Source of the DNA: an uncultured Pseudomonadota bacterium
Lineage (GTDB): Bacteria; Myxococcota_A; UBA796; SXON01
Reading direction: 5' to 3'
DNA length: 60,935 nucleotides
Assembly: GCA_903900265.1 (NCBI GenBank)
Contig: CAIUMM010000005.1
Span: forward strand, 1-60,935
The translations under genes and the position numbers were made by a program. Shown here in pieces: positions 45,813-54,186 of this stretch (positions are counted from its first letter, which is position 1; each line of letters opens with the position of its first letter). The notes under the pieces are model-generated. The model did not search any database and had not been told where the DNA came from. It was given only the letters and a program-made list of their open reading frames with translations.

Positions 45813-46903
45813 TCCGCCCCCAACACAGTGTGGATCACCTGCAAGTACAGCGACGCCGCATCCTCGACCATCTGCACGTCCACCCACTCATCGGCGGTGT
45901 GCGAAACCTCCGACAATCCAGGTCCCCACTTGATCCCCGCGATGTGGCCCAGATGCGCCCAATCGGACAAGGTCGGCGAGTGAAACAGCGTGGCGGCGCG
46001 CCCTGACTCCGACATCGCTCGTTGTGCAGCCTGTAATAGACGAGTCCCATACTCCGTATGTTCGGGCGTAGACACCGGCCGGAAGCGGTCCGAGCGCACG
46101 TGCACCTCGGCGACCACCGCGCTGCGCACCTGCTCGACCAGCTCGGCGTGGGTGTACATCGGCGTGGTGCGCAGGTCGATGGTAAACCGTGCTTCGCCGG
46201 GGATGACGTTGTGGCGATCCCCCGCGGCGCACACCGTCACCGCGAGGCTGGTGCGCCCTGCGAGCGGATGTACACGGGTCAGGCCCTCCAGCGCGATGCC
46301 CTCCAACGCGAGGATGTCGCGGGCCGCGGTGTAGAGCGCATTGTCGGCGAGGTGGGGCCGCGCAGCATGACCGGCACGACCATGCGCGACACAGTCGAGG
46401 ATCAACAATCCATTTTGCGCCGTCGCGATGTCAAGGCCAGTGGGCTCCCCGATGATCGCCATGTCAGCGGCAGGAAGGCTCGGCAGGAAGGCCTCAAGCC
46501 CGCCTCTACCGATCTCCTCCTCGCACACCGGGGCGAACACTAACTTTCCAGCTTGAAGCTGCGCAGCTTCAAAAGCCACTGCCATCGCCGCGACGCTCGC
46601 TTTCGCGTCGTTCGCGCCCAGTCCGTACAGACGGCTGCCCTCTCGCGTCGGGGTCCAAGGGTCACGCGTCCACGCAGCGGTCGCAGGGACCGTGTCGGTG
46701 TGTGAGCACAAAAGCAGCGTGGGGCCTGGCTTTCCGGAGTCTTTGACCACCATCAGGTTGCGATCGGCGCGGGTCACGTCGAACCTGCAGGCTTGGAGCC
46801 AGTGTTCCAGCACATCCACGCACGGCCCCTCCTCGCGGGACGGCGAACGCGCGGCCACGAGGGAGGTCAGGAGCGGAAGCGGAGACCGAAGCGCGGCGCT
46901 CAA
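45809..46903 (-). CDS. M20 deacetylase, probable N-acetylornithine or N-acetylcitrulline deacetylase
   Basis: A 364-residue di-zinc M20 peptidase-family enzyme. Metal-site segments are LLCSHTDTVP, GLGANDAKAS, the catalytic EEEIGRGG and the EPT triad region. Succinyl-DAP desuccinylase and acetylornithine deacetylase share this fold. Coupling to argH points to arginine synthesis, either ArgE or the N-acetylcitrulline form. TTG start overlapping the upstream stop (TTGA). Confidence 0.85.
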   Translation of the reverse strand: MSAALRSPLPLLTSLVAARSPSREEGPCVDVLEHWLQACRFDVTRADRNLMVVKDSGKPGPTLLLCSHTDTVPATAAWTRDPWTPTREGSRLYGLGANDAKASVAAMAVAFEAAQLQAGKLVFAPVCEEEIGRGGLEAFLPSLPAADMAIIGEPTGLDIATAQNGLLILDCVAHGRAGHAARPHLADNALYTAARDILALEGIALEGLTRVHPLAGRTSLAVTVCAAGDRHNVIPGEARFTIDLRTTPMYTHAELVEQVRSAVVAEVHVRSDRFRPVSTPEHTEYGTRLLQAAQRAMSESGRAATLFHSPTLSDWAHLGHIAGIKWGPGLSEVSHTADEWVDVQMVEDAASLYLQVIHTVLGAE

Positions 46904-47949
46904 ATCTGCCCGGTGATGTCGACCACGTGCAGCTGACGCCAGTCGGAGCCCGACGTGGGCAGAGCCGTAAACGCGAGGAACGTGCGACCGCCCGACGTCG
47001 AGATCGAGGCGTCACCTACCGCCGTCAAGCCGGTGTTGACCTGCTTGGTACCAGAGCCATCCAGCTTGGTGACGTACACCAGACCATCGGTGTTGGGCGC
47101 CATCGAGGTCCAGATCACCGCCGAGCCGTCGGGCGTGATCTGGGGCTGGCTGCGCAGCGGAAGGCGGATGTCTTTCGCGACGACCGCAGCGGTTCCGCCC
47201 GGGGTCGCCACCGGAAGCACACCGATGTCCCAGTGGTCGTCTCCCCGCTCGTTCGTGAAGTACACGATTTTGTCACCTGCAAAGCGAGGGCGGCTCTGGT
47301 CACCCGCGCCTCCCTTGAACGGAGACTGCACCGTGGCGCCGACCGTCCACGTGTAAAGATCCTCCGTCCCCTGACTCTTGCGGCTGAAAACTAAGGTCTT
47401 TCCATCTGGAGAGAAGCGCGGCGCGTTCTCTGGCAGCGCAGAAGGCGTGGTCAGCGTGGCCTTGCTCGTCGACGACGAAAACAAGTAGATGTCCCCTGCC
47501 CCGCTCGCGCTGGAGGTGTACGCGAGGTTGATGCCATCCGGCGAGACCGAGGGCCACGCGAGGTTGCCGGGAGCCTGCCCGATGGCCAGATACTCCGCAG
47601 GGGAGCTGCCGCCTGGAGACAGGTAGTAAAGCCGCGTATTTCCACCGGGGTTCGCCGCTTCGAAGATCACCGGACCTTTGGGGTGCCAGTTCGGGTTGGC
47701 GGCGTACCCACCGGTCGCCGAAAAGCTGGACGAGCTGCCCGGGATGACCACCTTGGTCGCCTGTCCGGGGTTGCCGTTCTGCACGCGCACTACGTAAAGA
47801 TCCACCTTGTCCGCGTTATTGTTGACCTCATAGGCCAACCACGTGCCATCGGGCGACCATTGGGGGTTGGAGGCATGGCCACCACCGACCCACGTGATCT
47901 CGACGGCGTGAGCCGCTGCGGTGAGCGTCAGCAACGTTGCGAGGAACAT
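46900..47949 (-). CDS. Secreted TolB-like beta-propeller protein
   Basis: A 349-residue protein with a signal peptide (MFLATLLTLTAAAHA) and six to seven WD40-like/PD40 blades (NPQWSPDGTWLAYE, APRFSPDGKTLVFS, QPQITPDGSAVIWT). TolB-type propellers sit in the periplasm and bind envelope complexes. A strong site GGAGGTAG precedes the ATG. It lies 12 bases after an outer-membrane protein gene; a cytoplasmic deacetylase follows, so the operon mixes envelope and metabolic functions. Confidence 0.8.
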   Translation of the reverse strand: MFLATLLTLTAAAHAVEITWVGGGHASNPQWSPDGTWLAYEVNNNADKVDLYVVRVQNGNPGQATKVVIPGSSSSFSATGGYAANPNWHPKGPVIFEAANPGGNTRLYYLSPGGSSPAEYLAIGQAPGNLAWPSVSPDGINLAYTSSASGAGDIYLFSSSTSKATLTTPSALPENAPRFSPDGKTLVFSRKSQGTEDLYTWTVGATVQSPFKGGAGDQSRPRFAGDKIVYFTNERGDDHWDIGVLPVATPGGTAAVVAKDIRLPLRSQPQITPDGSAVIWTSMAPNTDGLVYVTKLDGSGTKQVNTGLTAVGDASISTSGGRTFLAFTALPTSGSDWRQLHVVDITGQI

Positions 47950-47961
47950 CCTACCTCCAGT

Positions 47962-49209
47962 TCAATCAGCTTTGGTTGCGGGAGCGAGCGTGAGACCAAC
48001 CTGTCCCCAGGGGAACAGACGGTATGAGTCGGTCTGTGCGCCGCCCTCAAGGGTAGCAGCCCCGCTGAAGGGGCCCACATCGAAGAGCGCGTACGACACG
48101 CTGGCAGCACCGCCGCCAGCCGTGATCCGACCACTCAAACGCTGGTAGCGCGCGTTGTCTTCCCCAATTTCTGCAGCTTCCGGACACGCGCCCCCGGCGG
48201 CCGAGACACAGTAGCCGCTGACGCCCGTAACGGCGCCGCCGCCGACGCCCCAGATCGGACCGGCAGCCGCGGAGAACTTGCCGAAGCGAGCGCTCGCGGC
48301 CAGCCAACCGTAGCCCATGTGCATCGCGTTCCCCTTCACCTCGGTGGTGGCCGTGCTCTCGGTGAGCTCGCCGTCGTACCGGGCGGCGCCGTACATGTCG
48401 TGGTAGCCGACCATCGCCAGCACGCCAAAGTGCTCGGAGAAGCCCATGTCGACGCCGACGCCGAGGCGAGCGCCGACGCCGCCAAAGTTGGTCGCTTGCA
48501 GGCCAGCGTCCGCCGACGTCCCTGCGGCGTTCAGCCCGCCAGCCTGAAGCGCGGACACGCCGACCGTGGCCCGCGGGCCTGCCCAGCTGAATTCAAAGAC
48601 CTTTTTCTCGCCCGCGTTCGGAGCGATCAGGATGGTCCCCGAGTCTTTGCCGGCAGCGACGGTAAATTTGTGCGTACCCACCGTGTAGTCCCCGGCAGGC
48701 AAAAGGCCGTCAAAGTCCTTTTCAGCCAGCACGATGGTGTTTGCGATCGCGATCGCGGCGCGCTGGTCCGGCGCGAACGGCGGAGCGGCGGCGATGATGG
48801 TACGGTCAACGCCGTAGCGCGCGTCATAATCGAGGTTTACATGCCCGTAGTTGGCGTCGATCTCCCGAAGTGCGTTCTGGAAGTCAGCGTTGGCTTCGAT
48901 GAGGACCGCTTGGGACAACCGGGAGCGCGCGGAGGTGATGTCGCCGAGGTTCTGTGCGGCTTGGATGCCGAGCGAGAGCTCGGGCACCGACAGCGTCTCG
49001 CCCTTGGCTTGAAGCGCCATCAGCTTTTGAAATTGTGCCTCGACGGCGCTCCATGCGTTGCGCTGCGCCAGCTTGCGCATCTCTTCAGAGACCCGCGTGT
49101 GCTCAGCGCGCTCCACTTCCCCTGCGTAGGCAGTCGTGGAAAACAGAGGGGAAAGCCCAATGGAAGCAGCGAGCAACAGTGCGAATGCCGGGGGATGGCG
49201 AGCGATCAT
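47962..49209 (-). CDS. Outer-membrane beta-barrel-like protein with N-terminal helical region
   Basis: A 415-residue exported protein with signal peptide cleaved after STTAYA (about residue 29). Residues 30-110 are helical and charged, possibly TPR-like. The section AGDYTVGTHKFTVAAG (about 170-185) is PEGA-like. The C-terminal 210 residues show barrel strands (ARLGVGVDMGFSEHFGVLAMVGYH). It overlaps the oligopeptide ABC ATPase gene by four bases (ATGA), which links it to the importer. Function unknown. Confidence 0.7.
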   Translation of the reverse strand: MIARHPPAFALLLAASIGLSPLFSTTAYAGEVERAEHTRVSEEMRKLAQRNAWSAVEAQFQKLMALQAKGETLSVPELSLGIQAAQNLGDITSARSRLSQAVLIEANADFQNALREIDANYGHVNLDYDARYGVDRTIIAAAPPFAPDQRAAIAIANTIVLAEKDFDGLLPAGDYTVGTHKFTVAAGKDSGTILIAPNAGEKKVFEFSWAGPRATVGVSALQAGGLNAAGTSADAGLQATNFGGVGARLGVGVDMGFSEHFGVLAMVGYHDMYGAARYDGELTESTATTEVKGNAMHMGYGWLAASARFGKFSAAAGPIWGVGGGAVTGVSGYCVSAAGGACPEAAEIGEDNARYQRLSGRITAGGGAASVSYALFDVGPFSGAATLEGGAQTDSYRLFPWGQVGLTLAPATKAD

Positions 49210-49994
49210 GTGGCACCGGGGGAAGGGTCCTGCCAGGGGTCAAGCAGGGAGAGTGTGTAGGGGTGGGCCGGAGTATCCTTGCGGGGGTCGAACGTCTCGA
49301 TCACAAGCCCCTCCAACATCACGACTACGCGATGACAGTAGGGGAATGCGGCGTCGAGATCATGCGTCACAAGGATACACCCTGCGCGGGCGGGAAGGTT
49401 GCCGATCAGGTCTTCGAGCACCGAAGCGCGCCGCTCGGGATCCAGACCCGACGTAGGCTCATCGGCGACCACGAGGCGCGGCTCCAGCGCCAACACCCGA
49501 GCGAGCGTCACGCGACGTTGTTCCCCGCCGGAGAGCTCACGCGGCAACGCATGATGCCGATGAGAGAGACCGAGGCGCGACAGCATCGCGGCTGCTTTTT
49601 CAGCGGCCTGATCGGAGGGCACGCCCGCGAGCACGGTCAGCGTCTCCAACACGTGCTCGACCACGGTCTGCTGCGGATCGAGCGCGGCGAGCGCGTCCTG
49701 CGGGACGTACTGGTACGCGAGGCGGCGGCGCTGCCGGCTGCCTTCGGCAAGGTCGTCCCAGCGAGCACCTTCGATCCAGATTTCACCGGTGGTGGGACGC
49801 TCCAAGCCCAGCACCATTCGCGAGACCGTCGTCTTGCCCGAGCCTGACTGGCCCACCAGCGCGACGACTTCGCCGTCGGCGACCTCTAAGTTCACGCTTC
49901 GCACGGCCTCTACCGAGCGACTCGGCGACCACGGATACGGCCCAGGGATTCGAAAGGTCTTTCCGATATTTCGCAGGGAAACCAGCGGCGTCAC
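49206..49994 (-). CDS. Oligopeptide ABC transporter ATPase (OppF/DppF type)
   Basis: A 262-residue ATPase. Walker A GQSGSGKT (about 50-57), signature LSGGEQRR, Walker B LVVADEPTSGLD and switch His (LVTHD) are intact. RLAYQYVPQDALAALDPQ is the OppF-type Q-loop region. It works with the adjacent ATPase, two permeases and binding protein to import peptides or similar solutes. Four-base overlap with the other ATPase gene. Confidence 0.9.
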   Translation of the reverse strand: MTPLVSLRNIGKTFRIPGPYPWSPSRSVEAVRSVNLEVADGEVVALVGQSGSGKTTVSRMVLGLERPTTGEIWIEGARWDDLAEGSRQRRRLAYQYVPQDALAALDPQQTVVEHVLETLTVLAGVPSDQAAEKAAAMLSRLGLSHRHHALPRELSGGEQRRVTLARVLALEPRLVVADEPTSGLDPERRASVLEDLIGNLPARAGCILVTHDLDAAFPYCHRVVVMLEGLVIETFDPRKDTPAHPYTLSLLDPWQDPSPGAT

Positions 49995-50737
49995 GGCGCA
50001 CCTCCGGAGCCCGGTGGAACCAGGCGCACCACCGAATCGGAGATCCGGGAGACGGTGTCCTCGTGGTGCGAGATCAGCAGGATGCCACAGCCGTGCGCCT
50101 TGCCGACGGTGAGCAGCAGTTCGACGACCTGCCGACGCAGCACCGGGTCCAAGCCGGTCTCAGGCTCATCGGCGACCAAGACCTGCGGGTCGGAGGCCAT
50201 CGCGATGGCGAGCGCCGCACGCTGGCACATGCCGCCGGAGAGCTCCCCGGGCAGCGCCGAAGAAACATGCGGGGCGAGGCCGACCTCCGCCAGCAGATCG
50301 GCGATCACGCCGGACTCGTTCGCAGCGGGCACCGGCTGGGCACGCCGCGCGACCGCCATCTGCATCTGCCGGCCGATGGTGCGCCCCGGATTCAACGCGC
50401 TCGACGCCGCCTGCGGGGAGTACGAAAGGTAGCCGCCGCGCATCGCTTCGGTGTCGCGCGCGAGCTTGGCCATCCCAGTAGCGTCGCCGTTGACGTAGCC
50501 TGCGAACCAGTCGCGATCGGACTTGCCCGGGTACCGCAGCGCGCCGCCAAGCAGCCCCGGCGCGACGTCGATCAGCCCCATGCACGCGCGCGCCGTCACC
50601 GACTTGCCCGCGCCCGAGGGCCCGCAGAGCGCAGTGACCTCGCCCGCGCGAACGACGATGCTCACCCCGTCGACGATCACCCGTCCGGGCCCGCCGATCC
50701 GCAGGTTCGTGACCTCAAGCAGCACGCCGGCGCTCAT
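49991..50737 (-). CDS. Oligopeptide ABC transporter ATPase (OppD/DppD type)
   Basis: A 248-residue ATPase. Walker A GPSGAGKS (about 41-48), signature LSGGMCQRAALAIAMASDP (the usual R is C), Walker B VLVADEPETGLDP and switch His (LLISHH). The usual Fe-S/zinc C-terminal Cys-rich region of OppD is absent, and it is shorter than OppD (about 330). The ATG at 50737 overlaps the permease gene by four bases, favouring it over longer starts. Confidence 0.88.
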   Translation of the reverse strand: MSAGVLLEVTNLRIGGPGRVIVDGVSIVVRAGEVTALCGPSGAGKSVTARACMGLIDVAPGLLGGALRYPGKSDRDWFAGYVNGDATGMAKLARDTEAMRGGYLSYSPQAASSALNPGRTIGRQMQMAVARRAQPVPAANESGVIADLLAEVGLAPHVSSALPGELSGGMCQRAALAIAMASDPQVLVADEPETGLDPVLRRQVVELLLTVGKAHGCGILLISHHEDTVSRISDSVVRLVPPGSGGAP

Positions 50738-51555
50738 CGTGCACGCGCCGCATAGGTGCCCAGCCGCGCGGAGAGCACGACCATTCCGACCAAAAACAGG
50801 CCCGCCGCCAGCGCATGTCCGGTGCCGACCTCCGGGATCACCAACGAAGGATACCCCAGCTTGAGCAGGTCCGCCCAAGAGCGGAGATCGTCGGCGTGGG
50901 TAAAGCTCGACTGGTTCTGTTGCACCGACAGGTAGGACAGCGCCAGCTCGAGGAACGTGACCTGAGTGATGGTCTCACACGCTTGACGAACCACGACAGG
51001 TCGAAGGTTCAACGCGACGATGTGGTACAAAAAGATCCGGTTCCAGGAAAACCCGTGGGCGCGTAAGGCCTCGACGAAGCGGGCACCGCCGAGACGCTCA
51101 GCGACCGCCGCCGCCTCGTCCATCGCGCCGGGGCTGCACAGCACGGCCCAGGTCAACGCCAACGGCAACAAGCTGCGCTCCGTCCCCGGGATCAGGATCG
51201 CGACCACGAGGATGACGACCATACGCGGCAACGCACCGACAAGCTCGCCAAACGCCGCGACGGCGCCGTCCACTCGGGCGTCCCCGACGCAGCGGAGCAG
51301 ACCGCCGATCACGCTCGCGATCGCCACGGCGATCCCTGCGGTAAACGCCGGAAACACCACTACGCGCGCGCCTTGCATCGCGTATTCAAGCAGCGGGCGA
51401 CCGCGGGTGTCGGTGCCCAAAGGCGGCGACTGAAGCCAGGATTTCAAACCCAGCTCCAAGTTCGGCTCTGCCAGATGCTCGGGCGCCATGCTGCCCAAAA
51501 CTACAAGCGCGGTGAACACCGCGACCGCGACGAGCGCCGGAAGCCAGCGGGTCAT
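50734..51555 (-). CDS. Oligopeptide ABC transporter permease (OppC/DppC type)
   Basis: A 273-residue inner-membrane permease with about six membrane segments. The hallmark cytoplasmic loop EALRAHGFSWNRIFLYHI is the EAA motif that contacts the ATPase. The N-terminal region PPLGTDTRGRPLLEYAM is conserved in OppC. Overlaps the OppB-type gene by four bases. Confidence 0.9.
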   Translation of the reverse strand: MTRWLPALVAVAVFTALVVLGSMAPEHLAEPNLELGLKSWLQSPPLGTDTRGRPLLEYAMQGARVVVFPAFTAGIAVAIASVIGGLLRCVGDARVDGAVAAFGELVGALPRMVVILVVAILIPGTERSLLPLALTWAVLCSPGAMDEAAAVAERLGGARFVEALRAHGFSWNRIFLYHIVALNLRPVVVRQACETITQVTFLELALSYLSVQQNQSSFTHADDLRSWADLLKLGYPSLVIPEVGTGHALAAGLFLVGMVVLSARLGTYAARAR

Positions 51556-52487
51556 GCCGCCCCCTCCAGCCGGACCGCGGCAGGCGCCCTACGCACCCAA
51601 AGCGCAACGACGATCTCCACCACGGCCTGCACCGCGAGCAGCACGGCGGAGAGCACCGCGTAGGTCGTGGCAGCTGCGATCACCACCCCAAAATCCTGCA
51701 GCAACGTTCCGTTCCAGAGCAGGTCCCCTACCCCGTTGATCCGGAGCACGACCTCGACCACCACCGTGCCAGACACCAGCTGGAGGGCTCGGGCCCGCAG
51801 CTGACCGACCAGCGCGGGCGTCAGGTTCGGCAGCATGTTCGAGAGCGGGCGCTCGCCGCGAAGCTGCGCGACCTGCACGTAACGCTGCTTCCGCTCCCCT
51901 GAAAACAGAGCTCCGACGCCTGAAAGCGTGTCTGAAAAGGCGCCATCGGCGAGTCCAAGCACCAACGCGCCTACGAGGATGCGAACGCGCGTGCCGGTGA
52001 CGTCAAAGCTGTCCGCGCCGAAGCGCAGCTCTACCGCGGCGGCACCGAGCAGGGCCAACACCACCGCAGGAACCAGCCCAAACGCCGCGAAAGCGGGCAC
52101 AATCCGACGCGGCACCCGCCCGGAAGCCCCAGCGATCGCAGCGATCGCGACCGGGAGCATACCCGCCAGCAGCAGCACTACGGTGGTCGGCACGGCCTCG
52201 GCCAACAGGTTGGAAACCGGCTCCCCCTGCAAGACCCGCCATGAGCTCCCGAAGTCGCCGCGCAGCGCGCTAGACACCCACCCCGTGTAGAACTGCCAAG
52301 GGCCACCGTCGAGGTTCCAACGCTCGGCGAGATCCGCCGTCCCCGCGCACATCTCCGGCGGGCAGATGATCTCAGCTGGGTCACCCGGCAACGCGAAGAT
52401 CAACGCCGCGATGATCCCAGGCACAGCAACCGGCAAGCCCAACGCGGCAAGCAAGCGCACCAGCGGACGCGTCCACCAGTACCTCAC
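51552..52487 (-). CDS. Oligopeptide ABC transporter permease (OppB/DppB type)
   Basis: A 311-residue permease with six membrane segments. N-terminal ALIFALPGDP, then a periplasmic ICPPEMCAGTADLAERWNLDG loop and an EAA-like loop (RYVQVAQLRGERPLSNMLP). The pair of cysteines in the periplasmic loop is unusual for OppB and could form a disulfide. It lies 28 bases after the binding-protein gene. Confidence 0.88.
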   Translation of the reverse strand: MRYWWTRPLVRLLAALGLPVAVPGIIAALIFALPGDPAEIICPPEMCAGTADLAERWNLDGGPWQFYTGWVSSALRGDFGSSWRVLQGEPVSNLLAEAVPTTVVLLLAGMLPVAIAAIAGASGRVPRRIVPAFAAFGLVPAVVLALLGAAAVELRFGADSFDVTGTRVRILVGALVLGLADGAFSDTLSGVGALFSGERKQRYVQVAQLRGERPLSNMLPNLTPALVGQLRARALQLVSGTVVVEVVLRINGVGDLLWNGTLLQDFGVVIAAATTYAVLSAVLLAVQAVVEIVVALWVRRAPAAVRLEGAA

Positions 52488-52515
52488 ATGCGCTCCAGGC
52501 CCGCCGCGCGTCCCA

Positions 52516-54165
52516 CTAGCTGCCGTACTTCCAGGAGTCCACCTCGGTCCAGTAATAGTACGCAGCGATGATGTTGCCGCGTACTTCGGTGCGCCAAGCG
52601 GACTTGGTGTCGAGCTTCCACATGAACAGGTAGGGCAACTCGTCGGAGAGCAAGGCGTGAAGCTTGTGGTAGGCGTCGAACGCGGCCGTATCGGTGCGCG
52701 CCGCGTTGTACTCAGCGATCGCGTTGTCGACGTCGGCGTTGGAGTAGTTGAAGATGTTCAACGTACCCTTTGTGCCTGCGCGCGTCTCAAAGATCGGGTT
52801 GACCTCGTCGACCACACCAAAGCTCCATTTTCCGATCAGCAGGTCGAACTCGGTGGCCTTGCCGGTCAACACTCGGCGACTCCAGTCGTCGGCGCTGACG
52901 CGATGCTCCTGACGATCGAAGCCGCCGGCGCCGATCTGATTGGACACCTGCTGCAGCAAGTCGGGGGCCTCATTGTCCAACGGCGCGAGCATGCCGATGT
53001 TCAGCGTGACCGGCGCTCCCTTGAACTGCCAGCGACCGCCCACGTTGGTGAGACCGGCGTCGGTCAGCAGCTTGTTGGCGGCGGCCTTGTCGCTCTTCTC
53101 GTGGGTGGGAACCGAGCGGTTGTAGAACGGCGACGACTGCACGAACGGACCGGAGATGAACTCGCAGGGGCTGTTTTGCTCGCCCGGCTTCACGCCGATC
53201 GAGAGCTGGCGGAGATCGCTGCGGTCGAGGATCAGGTCCAACGCCTTGCGCACGCGCTTGTCGGTCAGCGCGCCCTTTCGGGTGTTGACCGCGACGAACC
53301 ACCAAGAGCGAAGGTCATAGCTCTTCAGTTGGAGGTCGTCGGACGCGCTCACATCGGCGCGCAGCGGGGGAGGAACCGCGACGATGCCCTGCACGCCGTT
53401 GTTGCGGAGGGTGGTGACCTGAACGATCGGGTCGCCGCCCTCGCTCAACGAGAGGTTGGAGATCGTGGCCGCATGGTGGCCATTGGCGTAGGCCTCAAAC
53501 GTGACCCCGCGCTTGCCGCGGCTGCCCTTGTAGGGACCGGAACCAACGGGGTGTACCGAGAAGTCCAGATCGGGCGAGATCGCCGTCTTGCCGCCGAACG
53601 CGTCGGTAGGCATCAGCGCAAAACCAAGGCGCTCCTTGGGATTGTGGAACACCTTGGTGAACTTCACGAGCGCGACCAGCTGGCTCTCGGCCTCACAACC
53701 CGCGAGGACGGTGCGGTAGCCCGCAGCGATCGGGCTGGTCGTTCCGGGGTCCAGCATCGCCGCGACGGTGAAGCAGACGTCCTTGGCGGTGACCGGCTTG
53801 CCGTCATGCCACTTCAGCCCGGACTTGAGGGTGAGCCGGAAGGACTTGCCGCCCTCTGCGACTTCGCCTTTCTCCACCACGCGGGAGATCAGCTGATTGT
53901 CGATAGGACTGTGGAAGTAGATCCGGTCGAACACCAACTCCTGACTGCGGTAGTCGACCATCGACTGCGCATAAAGTGGGTTCAACGTGCTGGGCAGCGA
54001 CTCTTCATAGAAGTTGACCGTCGCGCCCGTGGTCGCCACCGCAGCCACGAGACCTACGCCTGCGAGGACGAGCCGTAGCGGTCCGGGCGAGCTCGCTCCG
54101 GAGTCGCCCACAGCCGAAGGAGCCCGCGAGGAGGCAGAGGCACGAAGGAATGAAAACATGGACAT
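52516..54165 (-). CDS. ABC transporter substrate-binding protein, family 5
   Basis: A 549-residue solute-binding protein of the oligopeptide/nickel type. The family pattern LTLKSGLKWHDGKPVTAKDVCF (trimmed here to its core SGLKWHDGKP) and the FDLLIGKWSFGVVDEVNP region are present. The hydrophobic signal (PLRLVLAGVGLVAAVATT) lies unusually deep, after about 29 residues of Ser/Ala-rich sequence, and no lipobox Cys is seen. GAGG lies seven bases from ATG 54165; a TTG codon precedes it directly. Substrate is not predictable. Confidence 0.88.
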   Translation of the reverse strand: MSMFSFLRASASSRAPSAVGDSGASSPGPLRLVLAGVGLVAAVATTGATVNFYEESLPSTLNPLYAQSMVDYRSQELVFDRIYFHSPIDNQLISRVVEKGEVAEGGKSFRLTLKSGLKWHDGKPVTAKDVCFTVAAMLDPGTTSPIAAGYRTVLAGCEAESQLVALVKFTKVFHNPKERLGFALMPTDAFGGKTAISPDLDFSVHPVGSGPYKGSRGKRGVTFEAYANGHHAATISNLSLSEGGDPIVQVTTLRNNGVQGIVAVPPPLRADVSASDDLQLKSYDLRSWWFVAVNTRKGALTDKRVRKALDLILDRSDLRQLSIGVKPGEQNSPCEFISGPFVQSSPFYNRSVPTHEKSDKAAANKLLTDAGLTNVGGRWQFKGAPVTLNIGMLAPLDNEAPDLLQQVSNQIGAGGFDRQEHRVSADDWSRRVLTGKATEFDLLIGKWSFGVVDEVNPIFETRAGTKGTLNIFNYSNADVDNAIAEYNAARTDTAAFDAYHKLHALLSDELPYLFMWKLDTKSAWRTEVRGNIIAAYYYWTEVDSWKYGS

Positions 54166-54186
54166 CAAGCGACCTCGTTGAGGGGG

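Noticed and set aside
52366..54078. Open frame of 570 codons on the plus strand
   Set aside because: Antisense to the ABC binding protein; same GC-driven effect.
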